Part shown: piece after piece, positions 44,310 through 57,378 of the stretch
Layout of the letters: each line of letters begins with the position of its first letter
Numbering within the stretch: the stretch's first letter is position 1
Origin: Dermacentor variabilis
Taxonomy: Eukaryota; Arthropoda; Arachnida; Ixodida; Ixodidae
NCBI RefSeq assembly: GCF_050947875.1
Contig: NW_027460390.1
Location: forward strand, 1,984,001 to 2,048,000
Direction: 5' to 3'
DNA length: 64,000 nt
Notes under the pieces: model-generated
What the model was told of the DNA's origin: nothing
Database searches by the model: none
Seen by the model: only the letters and a program-made list of their open reading frames with translations
Position numbers and translations under genes: made by a program

Positions 44310-46130
44310 CAGGGTGTCCCAATTAACTATCATGCAATAAGATAAAAAAAGAGCGATGCGTTACTCGAAGGAAACCTAGTGCATATGGTTTCCGGTACAG
44401 TGGAGTAGCTGCCAGTAATTTTTTCGTTACTGAGATTTATATAGATAATCGAACTAATTATCTAACTCTAGACGTACTATCCTAACCATCAAAGTGTCAA
44501 TAAGGCATTTGAACGCACAGCAAAGGGACATCTAATTGCAGTACTTTCAGCGACTTCCTAATTGTGTATATTTTTTCCCGACTGATAAACCCCGCTTAAT
44601 ATGGAGAATACCACGTGACTGCGCTCCCACACGGATCATAAAGCCGCGCCCTCGAACAGGCTCCCTCTGAGTCATCCAGAATGAAATAAAGGAAATTAAG
44701 GAAAATATCACGGCCTTATCTGCCGCGCCCAGCCGAAGAACACGTCGGGTTTGCTGTTAGTTGGGAACAAGCTGTGATAGCTGTTGTTTTAGCGTAAATA
44801 AAGCGCACGGATGTTTTTTTTTTGTCACAAAACATAGCACCACAAAAGCGAATCGACAACGTCAGTGCAAAGGTTTAAAGATGCGTTTTGTTTCGTCCCA
44901 TCCGTCAAGTCTTTCTCTATAATGAGCAGAAGGTAAACATGATCCTTGCCATGGCATCTGCAAATGGCAACAAGAGGAAGGCCGCAAATATATATATCAG
45001 TCATGGAAGTGTGGCGGTAGACCAAACACATCGACTATCATCACAAATTATGAAAACCTGAGACAAACAGGCAGCTTCAAGAAATAGTGGCGGAGGACTC
45101 CATCTCTGAGTCTTAGCCTACGCACGGATGTTCCAGCAATTATGGCCTCAAACCATAATGCGAGCGTGCGTGACGCGGCCATCCAGGTACCCATTTCCAA
45201 GTCACCAGTTTGGAGCATTCTAAATGGCGGCCTTTCACTATTAGCACCTTAGCCAGCAACGATGCTTGGAAGACAGGGACCTCCAGAATCGTCTAGATTT
45301 GTTGAATTGGGTTCTCACAAAAGCCGATTACCCACCGGACTTTTTGAACAACATCATGTGCGCAGATCTAGTCAATTTATGCAGAAACGGCCAGATAAGT
45401 TGGTTAATGCACACTATTGGAAGGACTCCAATATACACTGGCTAAGGAGCAATCGGCACCAGTACCAGTGGTCCCTCAATGTGTGGTTCGGAATTTACGC
45501 CGGTGCTATAATCGCTCCCATCTACTTCGATCGCACACTTACTGGGCGGCGTTACGTGAACGAAATCCTTGAAGGAGTGGTGGATGAGTTTCTCAGCGAC
45601 GTCCCGCTGTCACGTGTTCCACTTTTATGGAATCGATGGAGCGCCAGCACACAGCAGCAGCCGAGCACGAAACTGGCTGGATGCGACTTTTTATGCGCAA
45701 TAGATTGGAAGGCACGAGCCTGTGAATAGGCCGGCTAGGCCACCCCAGTTCTCTCCGCTCGATTTCTTTCTTTGTGTTTATGTGAAAGATCGCACTTACA
45801 TGATCGAGACGGACGTCAGATTAGTTCAAGGTAAGGATAACGGATGTCTGCCGTAGAATTCCGGGGTCGGTCATCAAGAAAGCCACTGAAGATGTGATAA
45901 AACGCACACAGTACTCAGACTATACACAGTACTCAGACACAGCACACAGACGTTTTCGAACACGTCTTCTAGGCTGGTGTTCAACGGAGCTTACGAATTC
46001 ATAGATAATAAGCGCGCACTGAAATCTGAGGGGATTTTTTTTTTTGCCTTTTTGTGTAGACATCCTGATTGCTAATTCGGCTCATTAAGAAGTGCTATAT
46101 TTACTTGAACGCATCGGTTTTGCCTTCTCT
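44310..46130 (+). mobile_element. DUF4817-type mariner, copy B
   Basis: The left TIR cagggtgtcccaattaact starts at 44,310 after TA. This is the uninterrupted counterpart of copy A's element and shows the LINE insertion site intact (near 44,335). The right end is not clearly seen. The transposase is at 44,930-45,830. Confidence 0.68.
44930..45830 (+). pseudogene. Mariner-type transposase, copy B
   Basis: The N-terminal DUF4817 region ('MILAMASANGNKRKAANIYI') is broken by a stop and indels near 45,000-45,090. The frame at 45,262-45,729 has 'HYWKDSNIHWLRSNRHQYQW', 'SLNVWFGIYAGAIIAPIYFD' and 'LLWNRWSAS', which is followed by a frame loss. 'FCLCVYVKDR'-like decay of the LDFFLWGYVKD block is visible near 45,770. 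Non-functional. Confidence 0.75.
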
Positions 46131-47254
46131 CTACACGTTTGTCGCTTCCCGGTCTGTTTACTTCGCTTTTATTTTTTGACACGAATCTGTTTTTGCAGCA
46201 CGTATAGACTTTCACGAAAAGTAAAATGGTCACTTTAATTTGGCTTTGGTCTGAAGCAAGTTTCTGGCGCGAAATATAGTTTCGCGCGTACTCTTTCGAT
46301 GCGGTGCAAGCAAAGCCGGGATTTTGAATTATTCCATGTCTCTATGCTTGCTTGATACCTATGATTGCTTTTGGCATTTCGTGCATGGCCAGAGTGGCGC
46401 TTCGACCGCGTTATCAAGGGGCTTTTGTTATCAGTGTGACCAGTCGACCTTGAGAGAAGGATAATACGTGTGACGTAGAAGGAATAGCTGGAAAGCCGCG
46501 AAACCTGGTGTTGGCGCTCCTTCCGTACCATGATCAAGGTGATGCGCTGTCTCTTCGGGTATGCGGCAGGCAATACAGTTGCTTTCAATCAACTTATTTG
46601 AGGGCACTGATTTGTGATGTGGGCGGGAGGGCACCCACGTAGTATTTTTCTTACTTCGGGAGGTTTCTTTGCCGGTCGGAAAAAATTGTACGCAATTAGT
46701 CCGTCGCTGAAAACAACGCGGTTAGATGTCATTTTGAGGTGCCCACACATGCCCCATTGACACTTTGAAAATGAGGAGAGTACTTCTCGAGTTAGATAAT
46801 TATTCCAATTACTGAATTAAATCTCAGTGACGAAATAATTGCTGGCGGCTACTCCACTGCGCTGGAAATATGCACTAGGTTTTCTCCGAGTAACGCAACT
46901 GCTCTTTTTTTTTAAATTTATGCATGATAATTGGGGAACATTCTATAATTCACTCAGTAACCGAATTGAGGCCAAGCCGGATTCACTCGAAATCAGAATA
47001 AACAGCAGTCATGTGGAGCAGCGCTTGTACTAAGACTCACACAAGAGAGAGAGAGAGAGAGACAGAGGCTGCAGTTTCGCCGGAAAGGCGAAGCAGTATT
47101 AGTGACAGCCGAGTATGCGACAATTACACGAAGGAACATTAAGAGGACTCAGGCTGTGAAATTGAACTGTCTCCTACTATGAGGTCTTCTATATCCTCAT
47201 ATAACGCCGTCACTTCGCTCAATTCTTCGAGGTCACACGAAGTTTCTTCAAGTG

Positions 47255-47341
<87 letters not shown>

Positions 47342-47985
47342 GCTCGGAAAGCTGGTCAGGCCTCAGCCCCCCTCCCTCATGCGTAAATGAAAACTCTCCG
47401 CCTATGTCATGTTGTGTCCTTCATTCCTTCATTCTTTGGGAAAATATTGACCTTCTTCTTTTGAAAGAGAAGGGGTAGTGTGTGAAGAGGCCAGTAAATC
47501 CGTTTATGCTGATATCACTATACGAGGCGTTCGTTGATTCCATATACGCGCAATTTGATATAAAATTGGCGCAATATTTCATTACTATAATGCGTATAAA
47601 GTTTTCTAAGCTTGTTTCTATTTACCTGCTAGTTTTTATAAATATACCTACTTTCTCAGGAGACACCATATTTGGTTAGGTGAACATTCTAATGTCCTGG
47701 AATCGTGTGCCCTATGAACGCAGTATATGGACGCACGTAGGCTTACTGGTCGTTGTTGTTGCTGCTGATTTTAGAAACTCATACCGACGAGGGGCTGGCA
47801 GCTTCGCATTTATTGCTTTATTATTTTCGACGGGCTGCTGGGAAGGCATGTCTTGGAGCACAGCTGCGGAGATTGAATCCGCGCATGGCACATGTGATGC
47901 CGATGATCATGATGGTCCCACATAATGACGCATGCCGACAACAGGGGATTGGCCCTAACGCTGGAGGTTTATCAATAAGGAAAAG
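46131..47985. other. Unclassified decayed repeat region, copy B, with microsatellites
   Basis: The paralogue of 10,201-12,150, including a short (GA)n at 47,046-47,062 and a long (AT)n at 47,262-47,338. I see no gene. Confidence 0.5.
47262..47338. repeat. (AT)n microsatellite, copy B
   Basis: About 38 AT units, roughly 12 more than the paralogous array at 11,359. Confidence 0.98.
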
Positions 47986-47989
47986 TTGA

Positions 47990-49800
47990 ATGAATGAATG
48001 AATGAATGTCTATGTAATCTTGAATACAACTTCAAGAAAGGTGCAGGAGCAAAAGGCGCGCAGCGTCTGACAGGGGCCCTTGTACCCGCAACATACTCGT
48101 GTCTTATGCATCATTTAGTGGCAGTTCATTGGCAGAGAGCATATTACATATTTTCACACATTGTACGTGAGTTTACACAAAAACTTAGAACAACAGAACT
48201 TGACAAATTATTGGGTTACAGTTGGTTTACCAATGTAGACGGTGAAATAATAAATGTTCCCCTTTTCCCCCTCTTCTCCTTTCCTCTCCCTGTCCACAAA
48301 GAGTAAAGTACAGATGGGACATGTAAACTTACAATAGTACGCTCAAATGCCGCATAAGACTATCAATGTGAATGTATCCACGTAACAAAGAAAAAGCAAA
48401 AAGCGATTTATGATATATTTACGTTGCAAAAATCACTCTCTTAAACACTGTGTTAGTAACAATTCCTTCACATGGTTTTTGAAGGCATTTCTAGTCATAC
48501 TGAAATCAATGTTATCTTCTAGCATATTTAGGATTGTTAGTATTTAGTAGCTGGTTGTTGTTTTACCATAATGGGCCCTTGTGTTTAGCGTTCGTTTTCT
48601 TTTTAGTCTCATAACGTGAGAAACTTCATTAATGTTTTCGTGTATATATAGTGCATTGTTATGTATGTACTGTAATAGTTTAAATCATAAACGTCATCAG
48701 CTTTAAGCATTCTGTATTTAATAAATAATGGTAATATGTTTAGTTCATAACATGGTCCCTCATAGTTTTCATAAATGCGGAATATCTTCTTTTGTGGAAT
48801 AATTAGTCTGTTCTAGTTAGTTTTTGTTGTGGTGCCCCATACAAATATTCCGTACGATAACCTCGAGTAGAACAGTGAAGTGTGTATGTTTTGTTCCAGC
48901 CAGATAGGTATTAAGTGTGGAATTTTATTCAAGCATCCAACAGATCGGGAGAGTTCGGTGGCTAAATTATTGACGTGTACATTCCACGAAAGGTGCTCTC
49001 GGAACCAAACACCAAGAAACTTTTGCTCCAACCCTGGTTATCTGTTGCCCTTGAAAAGTTAGAACTATATCCTTACTTAGTGGTTTGTTAAGCGCACGAA
49101 ATATTATGCACTTTGTTTTCGCTGTGTTAGGCTGCAGCCTATTTTCCCGGAACAATGCCGCGAGGGACGCAAGGTAGGTGTTGGCCCTTCTTACCATATC
49201 TGTTAGGTCTGTGGACTTAAAAAAGATGTTAGTATCATCGGCACACATAATAGGATATTTAACAGGGATAAGCGGGCTAGTTGGTGGTCGTTATTGGAAT
49301 GCATCATGTAACCGCACAAAAACAAGGGACAAAGAAGGAACACACAGAACACACACTGTCCTGTGTGTTTCTTCTTTGTCCCTTGTTTTTGTGCGGTTAC
49401 ATGATGCATTCCAATACATAATAGGTTCAGGAGAACTGGGTATAGTTACAATGCCATTAATGTAACCAAGAAATAAAAAAAAGGTCCTAGTACTGACCCC
49501 TGTGGAACTCTTTGTGTTAACTTTATCTTTGATGATGTGGTGTCTTTTATTTGCACCATTTGATAGCGGTCACTCGAGTAGTTTTTAAAGAGATCTAGTG
49601 CAACTACCTGCAACCCGTATCCAGACAGTTTGTGCCGTACGATGTCGTACTTTATTGAGTCAAATGCTTTGTTTAAGTCTAGAAATAAATGATGCGTTAC
49701 CTCTTACTGTCTATGTTTGTAAGTATGGTATCTTTAATACAGCACAACGCTTCTTCAGTTGATCTGTTTTTTGAAATTCATATTGGCTACTAGACAAGAT
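47990..49800 (-). mobile_element. CR1/L2-like LINE-1, copy B
   Basis: Minus-strand RT fragments: 49,248-48,967 with 'CADDTNIFFKSTDLTDMV' (YADD changed to CADD), and 49,031-48,813 with 'FLGVWFREHLSWNVHVNNLA' and 'LFYSRLSYGIFVWG', the conserved C-terminal block. The tail is (CATT)n at 47,990-48,008. A 162-bp foldback element interrupts it at 49,254. It lacks the SINE of copy A. Confidence 0.82.
49254..49415. mobile_element. Foldback element E1 (copy B only)
   Basis: The target duplication acataatag is at 49,245-49,253 and 49,416-49,424; copy A has a single site near 13,661. A ~40-nt leader containing aagcgggctagttggtgg is followed by a near-perfect palindrome whose arms start attggaatgcatcatgtaac (49,295) and end gttacatgatgcattccaat (49,415), with a loop of about ten bases. 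No coding capacity. Confidence 0.85.
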
Positions 49801-50600
49801 TTTAAATCAATCAATCAATGAATCAACCAATCAATCAATAATTTTTATTTACCACTTCAGAGAGCGGAGGGCATGGGAAGAAAAAGCTCTAGTGAGCATG
49901 ACTAGCCTTTTCAGCCTATTACAGTTCAGCAGCAAGCAGTGGTGGTATACACAACCTAGGTACATAAGCATAAGCAAAGAAACAAACAGTAAGCTTGTAT
50001 GCAATTATAAGAAAAGCGAAAAGCGAAGAAAAACATATCAAAGACAATTTTCACATTTGAGATTCCAGATATGAATTCTACACGAAGAAAGGATGAAGCT
50101 CAGACCTGCAACATGAGATATCAAAATCATTTCGTGTTAAATCATTTAATAGGGAGGGTAAAGTCATTTTCGACATTTGGGCTCCGTAATTCGTGCGTGG
50201 CGTTCTTGTTTAAATTTTTTTCCTGAGCTGTGAAAGACACACAGAAGCGTATTCGGTTAACTCTGCTATTTCTTTAAGCATTGAGCTATTGTTCTTTACT
50301 TCGTATTTGTACCGAAGAACTAGGCGTAGGTTATAAATAGTAAAAACCATTGGAATATGAACCGTTTGGAAGAGATTTGCGGAAGGATTATCTCTGGCTA
50401 AGTTGAGAATGATGCGTAAAGCTTTCTTTTGAAGGACGTAGACCTTTTGTAAGGCTGTGTGCGTGGCAGTGCTCCATACGAGTTGACAGTAATTCACTTG
50501 TGACACGAGCAAAGATTTGAAGAGCAGCAGTTTGATATTAGTAGGAAGGACGTGAGTGTTACTGTATATGAGACCAATAAAACGTGAGGCAGCTGAACAC

Positions 50601-50736
50601 ATTAGCAGGCAAGAAGCTTGGGCGTGTTGGTGGGATACATACAGACTGGGATACATAGCGCCAAAAATGACACAGGGACAAGCAGAACACAGGACGAGCG
50701 CTAACTTTCAACAATTGACTTATTGCAGCTGGTGAG

Positions 50737-50776
<40 letters not shown>

Positions 50777-51122
50777 CATTAGCGGCATTAAATCAATTGT
50801 TTACCCGCCGTGGTTGCTCAGTGGCTATGGTGTTAGGCTGCTGAGCACAAGGTCGCGGGATCGAATCCCGGCCACGGTGGCCGCATTTCGATGGGGGCGA
50901 AATGCGAAAAAGCCCGTGAGCTTAGATTTAGGTGCACGTTAAAGAACCCCAGGTGGTCAAAATTTCCGGAGTCCTCCACTACGGCGTGCCTCATAATCAG
51001 AAAGTGGTTTTGGCACGTAAAACCCCAAATATTATTATTATTATCAATTGTTCAAAGTTACCGCTCGTCCTGTGTTCTGCTTGTCCCTGTGTCATTTTTT
51101 GCTCCATGTACCCTAGTCTGAA
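50601..51122. mobile_element. Foldback element E2 carrying a SINE (copy B only)
   Basis: The target duplication agctgaacac is at 50,591-50,600 and 51,123-51,132, single in copy A near 14,720. A leader with aagcttgggcgtgttggtgg is followed by arm acagactgggatacatagcg to gacaagcagaacacaggacg; the opposite arm, cgtcctgtgttctgcttgtc onward, ends at the right border. Between the arms lie an (AT)n run and the SINE. It has the same leader-plus-palindrome design as E1 and E3. Confidence 0.85.
50802..51042 (+). mobile_element. tRNA-derived SINE (Ruka-like) nested in E2
   Basis: Starts (tt)acccgccgtggttgctca, with A-box TGGCTATGGTG and B-box GGATCGAATCC, the conserved body (aaagaaccccaggtggtc, ggcacgtaaaacccc) and an (ATT)n tail. 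The target duplication atcaattgtt is at 50,792-50,801 and 51,043-51,052. It is about 90% like the copy at 12,471 and better preserved than those at 25,140 and 29,200. Confidence 0.93.
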
Positions 51123-51849
51123 AGCTGAACACACGTGACTGACATGCACATTCCACAGCAACTTTTCTATAGACCAAACACCAAGGGTTTTGAATGCTGA
51201 CACAATTTATATGTTATTGGGTTTATAAGTCAAAGATTCATAGCATAATACATTTTTACTCTTGGGGCGAGAAATGATCGCTTTTGTTTTGGCCGCATTA
51301 ATTTCTAATGCATTTAGTTGCGACCAACGCTCGAGTACGACAAGCAGTTCGCCAGCTTTTCTGATTAATTCGTCAGGATTTTTACCACTGAAAAACATAT
51401 TGGTGTCAACAGCGGATATAACATTAAACGAGTTAGCATAAATATTGATGATGTTGTTAATATATAAATTAAGCAAGGAAGGTCCCAGTACACTTCCTTG
51501 CGGCACTTCTAGCACAGCGCTTGTGGTAAGTGCCCATTAACGTTAACGCACTGACGTCGACGCGACGAATAACTCATGAGTTCAAGAGCACGCCCTCGAA
51601 TCCCATGGCTTTCATGCTTGGCAAGAAGTATTTCACGATTTAAGCTGTCGAAGGCTTTCTTAAGGTCAATATAGAGGGCTAGTACTAATCGTTTTTCCTC
51701 AAATTGTCAGATAATTTCTTTCTCCACAAGCAGCGCCGTTTCAGTCGACCTATTTTTTTTGTGAAACTATGTTGGAAGGGCGTTAGACAGTTGTGTCGCT
51801 CAATAAAATGGGAGAGACGAATTAAATTGATTTTTATAGACCATTGGAA

Positions 51850-53850
51850 AAAACAGGAAGTAAAGATAATGACCTATAATCCGCCGCTTTCATTTTCCTG
51901 TGCTGCCCTCTGCCGCACGCCGCTGAAAACGTTTTGGAAGGGTCCCGGGGCTTTCGCCGGTTCATTTGTGCGCCTGCGCCCACGTCGAGTGCGCATTGGT
52001 TGTGCGTTTCGTGGATGGCGAATCATTATTAATGGCTTCTTCGGGACAGCATGTCATTCCTGGAGCCATGTAGCACTCACTGACTACAGGTTGAGCAAGC
52101 CTGAGTGCGCTGTTCTGCAAACAGTGCGACGGATAAAGGCACACCGAGTTCCGTTTGGCGACACGGCTGCCTTGGGATTTGTCACTGATTTCTGCACTTG
52201 GACATCACTTTTTGCAGTCTTTTTACAGATTATTTAGATGTTTCGCATATTCAAAAAGTCTTCGAGCGCAACCTTCTACGTCGGATTTATTAAAGCGGTG
52301 CACTTGTTAACATCGATATCTACAGCCGCATGTCGTTGTCATCGTCAAATATTGCGGAAAAGGTCCATCGCTGATATGAAACAGTGTCAAAATGTAGCAA
52401 AACGTGCATATCTGCGCATATGTGCCATGTTGTTACACCATGAGACGAGTCAATATGAGCGGCGGAAGCACTTAAACAACGGCAACTGTGATACAGATAC
52501 ATATATTACGGGCGGTTAACTCCTTCTCGCTTTTCTTTAACTCCATCATACTTACAGTTTTAACGTGCCATAGGAGCATTATTAGAGAAAACAGTGCTCG
52601 CATAAGTGCTCATCCGTAGGCCATGTAGTTCTCTCACGAAAACGCGCGGATGCCATCGCTCACACGGCGTTGGTATAAATGAGCGAGGCGGTTGTTTATG
52701 CTGCTGTATACCGAATACACCGTCCCTCGTTTGCCACTTGACGCAGAGGCAAACAGTGCATCTCTGAAATTGAGGAATGTGTCTGCAAAGCAACACGTGC
52801 AGGCCCACCGATATACGTAGCGAATGCAGCCAACAGCCTACAGGTACGCTGACGTACAGATGTTGGCACAGCGTGGTATCGTTGATTAGTGTAGCTGATT
52901 TCAAATCGCTAAGGCCAGAATTGAACTATAAAAGCAGTTTCGTTCGACCTAACTGCTCACATTTCAGTTCAGGTCCGCCGGTAGCGAGTGCACGAACTCG
53001 ACGGCACCAGGTTAACCTTCGCTGAACAGGATGGACATTGGCTCAACCTTCGTGGGCACGGCTTGAGAGGGTTAAAGCTTGTGCATTTCAACTTGGCAGG
53101 CGTGCTTGACTCCATTTTGAGCACGATTAATTATATATACAAGTGTAGACGCTGTTTCTATTGTGTTGTCGGTTCGACGGCCGATCGCGCGGGGTTCGGT
53201 CGAACGATGGTCGGCACGCTGATTTTGCGGGTGGCTTCGACATGAACGCCTGTCGCAGTACAAACCGCGCTCGTCGGTTGCGTCGTTGTCGACCTGATAT
53301 GATAAAAAGGTTTCAGTGACGCACAATGGTCGGTCAATCATTGGACTGAGCGTCTTGTAGGTCTCGTATCGACCCAGTGTTGCGGGCCTTACAAGTACGT
53401 ACAGTATGGAACGCGCTGCCACCACCAACAAGTGAGGACCGATGCTGCAAGAAGAGTTCGTCAGCAACGTGATGTACTTAAGTGTCGCCCAAGTGTAACG
53501 CACGGTTTTTTCGTTAAATTAGCGAGTCATTCATGGAAGGCGGCAACTACATGGCTCACGGTGCAGTCCCGACAACTCGAACGATGCCCTGGCCGGTTTC
53601 TCTTTTAAAGTGGAGTTGCGGTCTTACGCTGCGCACATTTTCGGCACCGCACCGATGTCGAGCTACCAGTTGAGTTTGAACGCGGTACACGGCACGAGTG
53701 TTTGTAGCAGCGCGCGTCCGAGCGCTTTCTTTTTTTTCTATTTCGGAGGACTTCCCGGCGCGCGGCCACGCGCGCGACCCTTCCAAAACGTTTCGCGACT
53801 AATCTGCTAGGGCAGGGCGCATGCGCCGTCGCGCCATGAAAGAGGCGGAT
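51850..53850. mobile_element. TIR DNA element (~2 kb), copy B
   Basis: The paralogue of 15,425-17,410. Left end taaagata / taatccgcc.ctttcat, right end atgaaagaggcggatt. The TIR repeats are slightly better matched here (atgaaagaggcggatt). The TATAAAAG box is retained near 52,928. No transposase. Confidence 0.7.
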
Positions 53851-53869
53851 TGGCAACGCTATCTTTATC

Positions 53870-55300
53870 ACCCTTCTTGAAGACCGGGATGACCCTAGCG
53901 ACTTACCTATGAATACGGAAAGTGGATGTCGTAAGAGAAAGGTTGAAAACATGGGTCAGCGGAGGTGCAATCAGGTCGATAACATGTTTAACAGGTAATA
54001 TCTTCAAGTCGTCTGCATCCAACGAACTGCTATTTTTAAGGCTCCGAAATGTGGTGGTAACTTTATGGTTATCGACAGGAGAAAGAAAAACGCCGTCACG
54101 GCTACTCCATGAAAGAAATTGCAACGCTTCTAAATAACCCCCGGACTGGGAATGCCCGAGGAAAGAGTTGTTAAAGGAATTTGCCAGTGATCCACCACAC
54201 GTCTCCGTTCCGTTGAAAATCATTTTATCACGTATTTCACTTTTACCTCCAGGATCAAAAAGAATGGATAGTTGCCGCCAGAGAAGTCACTGCGACTACT
54301 GTTGCGCTGGAAAATGTCGCATAATATTGAATCTTAGCAACTCTGATGTCCTTGTTTATTTATTTCGATCCGCCTTGTATCGCGATGGATTTAAAAAGTC
54401 TCTAGTTTTGAAAAAGGTTTTATAAAGCTGGTCTTAAACGCCGATGCGTTGAAGCAAAGAAGGGCTAACCCAGGCCTTCAGAAGTTTCCTCCGTCTTGAT
54501 GTTTTTTTTTTCATTGGGAAGTGCTCAGAATATAACGTTTTAAATTCGTTCATAAATGTTTCATATGCAGTATACATCACCCCACGACGCATTTTGTATT
54601 GCAGCACGAAATGATTGAAGTGCTTTATCGGTGATTGTCTGGTAGTATAGATCACAGAGTAATGGACGCTTAGTGGTTTGTTCCAGCGCACACAGAGATA
54701 GTGCCATGTGATCACTCGGGTCACAGCAAAGAACACCTGATTTTGTAAGTGCAACGTTAGTTGCAAATGTGTCAAGAATTGTCGCTGACTGCTGCATAAG
54801 ACTAGTTAGCAAATTATTCACATTTGAACATGCATTACAAGACACTACGACATGAAAGTCAAATCGCAGTGTACTATTGCCCAACATATCGATAGTAAAG
54901 TCTCTATTACCGAAAATAGTGTAATTATTTTCAGTGACGTTTCTGAACAAGACCATTTAAGCAATTTATGAACTCCGATGCAACACCACTTGGAGCACGA
55001 TAGAAAACAGGAAATACAGTGTAGTTGGAAATGAGAAAGAACACTTTACAACTGGCAGACACAAAAGAAAACTAAGAAATGAAATGGCATTCAAGATCAG
55101 AACGGACAAGCACCAAGACACCACCACCTTGACGTCCACTTGGACGGTTAACAAAGTACGTCTGATATATTGGTAGCGAGAACATTTTTGTCTGCGTACC
55201 ATGTCTCAGATATCATTATCACGTCAAAGGAAAAACCGAAACAATTTACCAGCCCAGTAAAGTCATCGAATTTGTTACACATTGAACGAGAATTGATATG
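53870..55300 (-). pseudogene. LINE-2 endonuclease and RT entry, copy B
   Basis: Frames 54,956-54,561 ('FGNRDFTIDMLGNSTLRFDF'), 54,775-54,434 and 54,223-53,903 ('LKNSSSLDADDLKILPVK') match copy A with scattered substitutions. The endonuclease N-terminal block lies near 55,290-55,190 in another frame. Not translatable as a whole. Confidence 0.78.
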
Positions 55301-55317
55301 AAAGTATCTAACGGAAC

Positions 55318-56285
55318 AACAAGATAAGAACAGAGAACAGGGGCGCGATCGGAGATATTTTGTTCGATTCGCGTTTTGTTCAGTTGCTGCAACGTCACAA
55401 AGTTGCAGTATGCAAAATTTGTGACAGCGGGGCGGAGAGAGCAGCCAATCAGGAAGCGGTGACCTCCCCGGAAGTTTACTTCCGTCGTTTGTCGTCTGCT
55501 TGCAAACAGTATACTACAAACCAAATGTTTCTCGTCTTCCAAATGAATTAAATCTTTATCTAAAAAATGTATTTTTTCCTCTCAAGCCTAAACACGTTTT
55601 CAAATAGTAGTACGTGTGACTACTGCAATCTATAACTATTAGGTTCTTTGCGTCGTCCCTAGGTGGTGTCGCGCACAGCGAGAAGAAATAAGAAATAAAA
55701 AACGACGGGAAGAGTGGGGCACTTTTCAAGAGGCTGCGACAACATTCCACTGGCTCACTGGCACCGATGATGTTGTCGATTTCTCTGTACAACCAATGAA
55801 TTATTTTTTTCGAGAAACAAAAACGACGCCGCCGGAATTCACTTTCTGCCATTTCTTCAAACGCGTTTCGCACGACCACCCGCTTTCCTCCTTCCTCTAG
55901 AAACGCCAGCGCAACAACCTAAGTTCCCAACGGAAGCGCCATTTTCTCGAATTAAACTATGGATTGGATTCAAACGTGCCATTCCGCAGCCGAAAAGGCC
56001 GCCTGTTGGATCCAATCCAATCCACCAGACGCGCCATGCGAAGCCGAATGATCGCTCCAAACTTCCCAGCTCCCGTCGGGTTCGGCGCCTAGCAGACGAA
56101 ATGCTCGGTGGGAGGATGATTGAGAGGAGCATTTCGTCATTTTCACGTCACCAAAAACGTGGACGCGCCCCGGAGCTGGCGACGGCGGCGCGGAGTAGGC
56201 CAATCGCGCGCGCCGGTAACCGAACGAACGCGCTGAACAACCATCTCCGATCGCACCCCAGATGTGTCCTTTTATTTGCTCAGGC
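55318..56285. mobile_element. TIR DNA element (~1 kb), copy B
   Basis: The paralogue of 18,885-19,855, with the same gcgatcggagat inverted ends (about 55,346 and 56,246). GC-rich interior without a recognised gene. Confidence 0.65.
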
Positions 56286-56299
56286 TTTATGTAGCCAGC

Positions 56300-56620
56300 G
56301 GACCCCAGAGCACATATTTTTCAACGAAAATGGGCAAAATACTTCGGCCACAATAAGCCGCTAACGTATCTGCCTGCTCAGTCGCAGGTTCTTCCATCTG
56401 GCTTGATGCAGTCATGCAATCTATATCTGTCATCGATGCAATGCGCAGAACAGGCGTTGAATCCCCTCGGCGCGCAAGCACTTTTCCCTTCCTGCTCCAG
56501 ACATACTTCCAGCCAATAACGTTTTTGACAAGAAATCGTGGCGCTCAGCAACTGCTTGTTTTTGCGCGTAACGTGTTCATTTAGAAACACAGGCTTTGAG
56601 TGCCCTTCATACTCGAGAGA
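56300..56620 (-). pseudogene. LINE-2 ORF1 C-terminal part, copy B
   Basis: Frame 56,590-56,378 reads 'MFLNEHVTRKNKQLLSATIS' and '..HCIDDRYRLHDCIKPDGR', the ORF1 C-terminal domain. It is cut off from the rest of ORF1 (61,583-61,380) by the 4.74-kb transposon. Confidence 0.72.
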
Positions 56621-56800
56621 CTGACCCCCGTATTCACAAACGCCCCTCGACTTGACCCTCCACTCGAAATGCTCCTTGAGGGCGGTTTTTCATTTCACAA
56701 ATCGCCCTCCACTTGAAACGCGCCTTGAGTGAAGGAAAGCTAGAGCGCTTTACTCGAGAATCTCAAGGTAGCCTCGCAGCTACCTTGAATCGCTCCTCGA

Positions 56801-57378
56801 GTGAAGTTAGTGCGTGAACATGGCTGCCTTGCGATCTGTCGCTCGCCTCGTCAGCATTTTCCGATGGACGCCAGTTGCCTCCGTAGCTTATCTTGGTTTA
56901 ACTGTGCTGCGCATTTTCAAGGGCTTCGTTTTAGGGACCGTTGCAGTCCTCTGGAGCGCTTCGGCACCGGAATTATTCCACTGCAGCGCCGAGACAGATC
57001 GGCCGTCCTGTCACGAAGACTGCGAGCTGGTGCAGTGATTGTCGTCTTACTCCGTGCATGAGCCAGTTGATGACCTGCACACGGGTATTCTTCGTGCCAG
57101 TGCTCCGAACCTACTATCGGCGTCAGTGCATTCACGTGTCAGTTCCGCATCAGTTCAAGCACGGCGCGATACATAACTGCGGCGGACTTCGAACTTGCAA
57201 AAAGAAAACAGCTACGAAGATTCCTGTCACCAGTGGGTGCACTGCCTGTGTGCGTGTGTCGCTTGCGCGAGCGCCGGCCGTCGCCCCGTCGGCGCTGTTT
57301 GTACTCAGGAAGATCGTCACTGCCTACGCTAATCCAAGGACGGCGAAACTCGCCGCAGCAAAGCGAGCATCTTTGTAA
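56801..57378 (+). pseudogene. Possible transposase N-terminal remnant in the 4.74-kb element
   Basis: Overlapping plus frames after the left TIR include 'HFQGLRFRDRCSPLERFGTG' and 'RRLRAGAVIVVLLRA', then in another frame 'AADFELAKRKQLRRFLSPVG'. Composition is basic and protein-like but frames change every ~100 bp. I cannot name the family with confidence. The remaining interior (57,380-58,550 and 58,960-61,200) shows only short frames, including minus 60,493-59,883, which I do not recognise. Confidence 0.3.

Larger units (their letters stand above)
50210..51515 (-). pseudogene. LINE-2 RT palm to C-terminus, copy B, split by foldback E2
   Basis: 51,515-51,207 contains 'VPQGSVLGPSLLNLYIN' (intact motif, unlike copy A) and 'SAVDTNMFFSGKNPDELI', where YADD is lost exactly as in copy A. 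The C-terminal block runs 51,203 to 51,133 ('FKTLGVWSIEKLLWNVHV'), is cut by E2, and resumes from 50,590 ('SRFIGLIYSNTHVLPTNIKL') to 50,210. Inactive. Confidence 0.82.
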
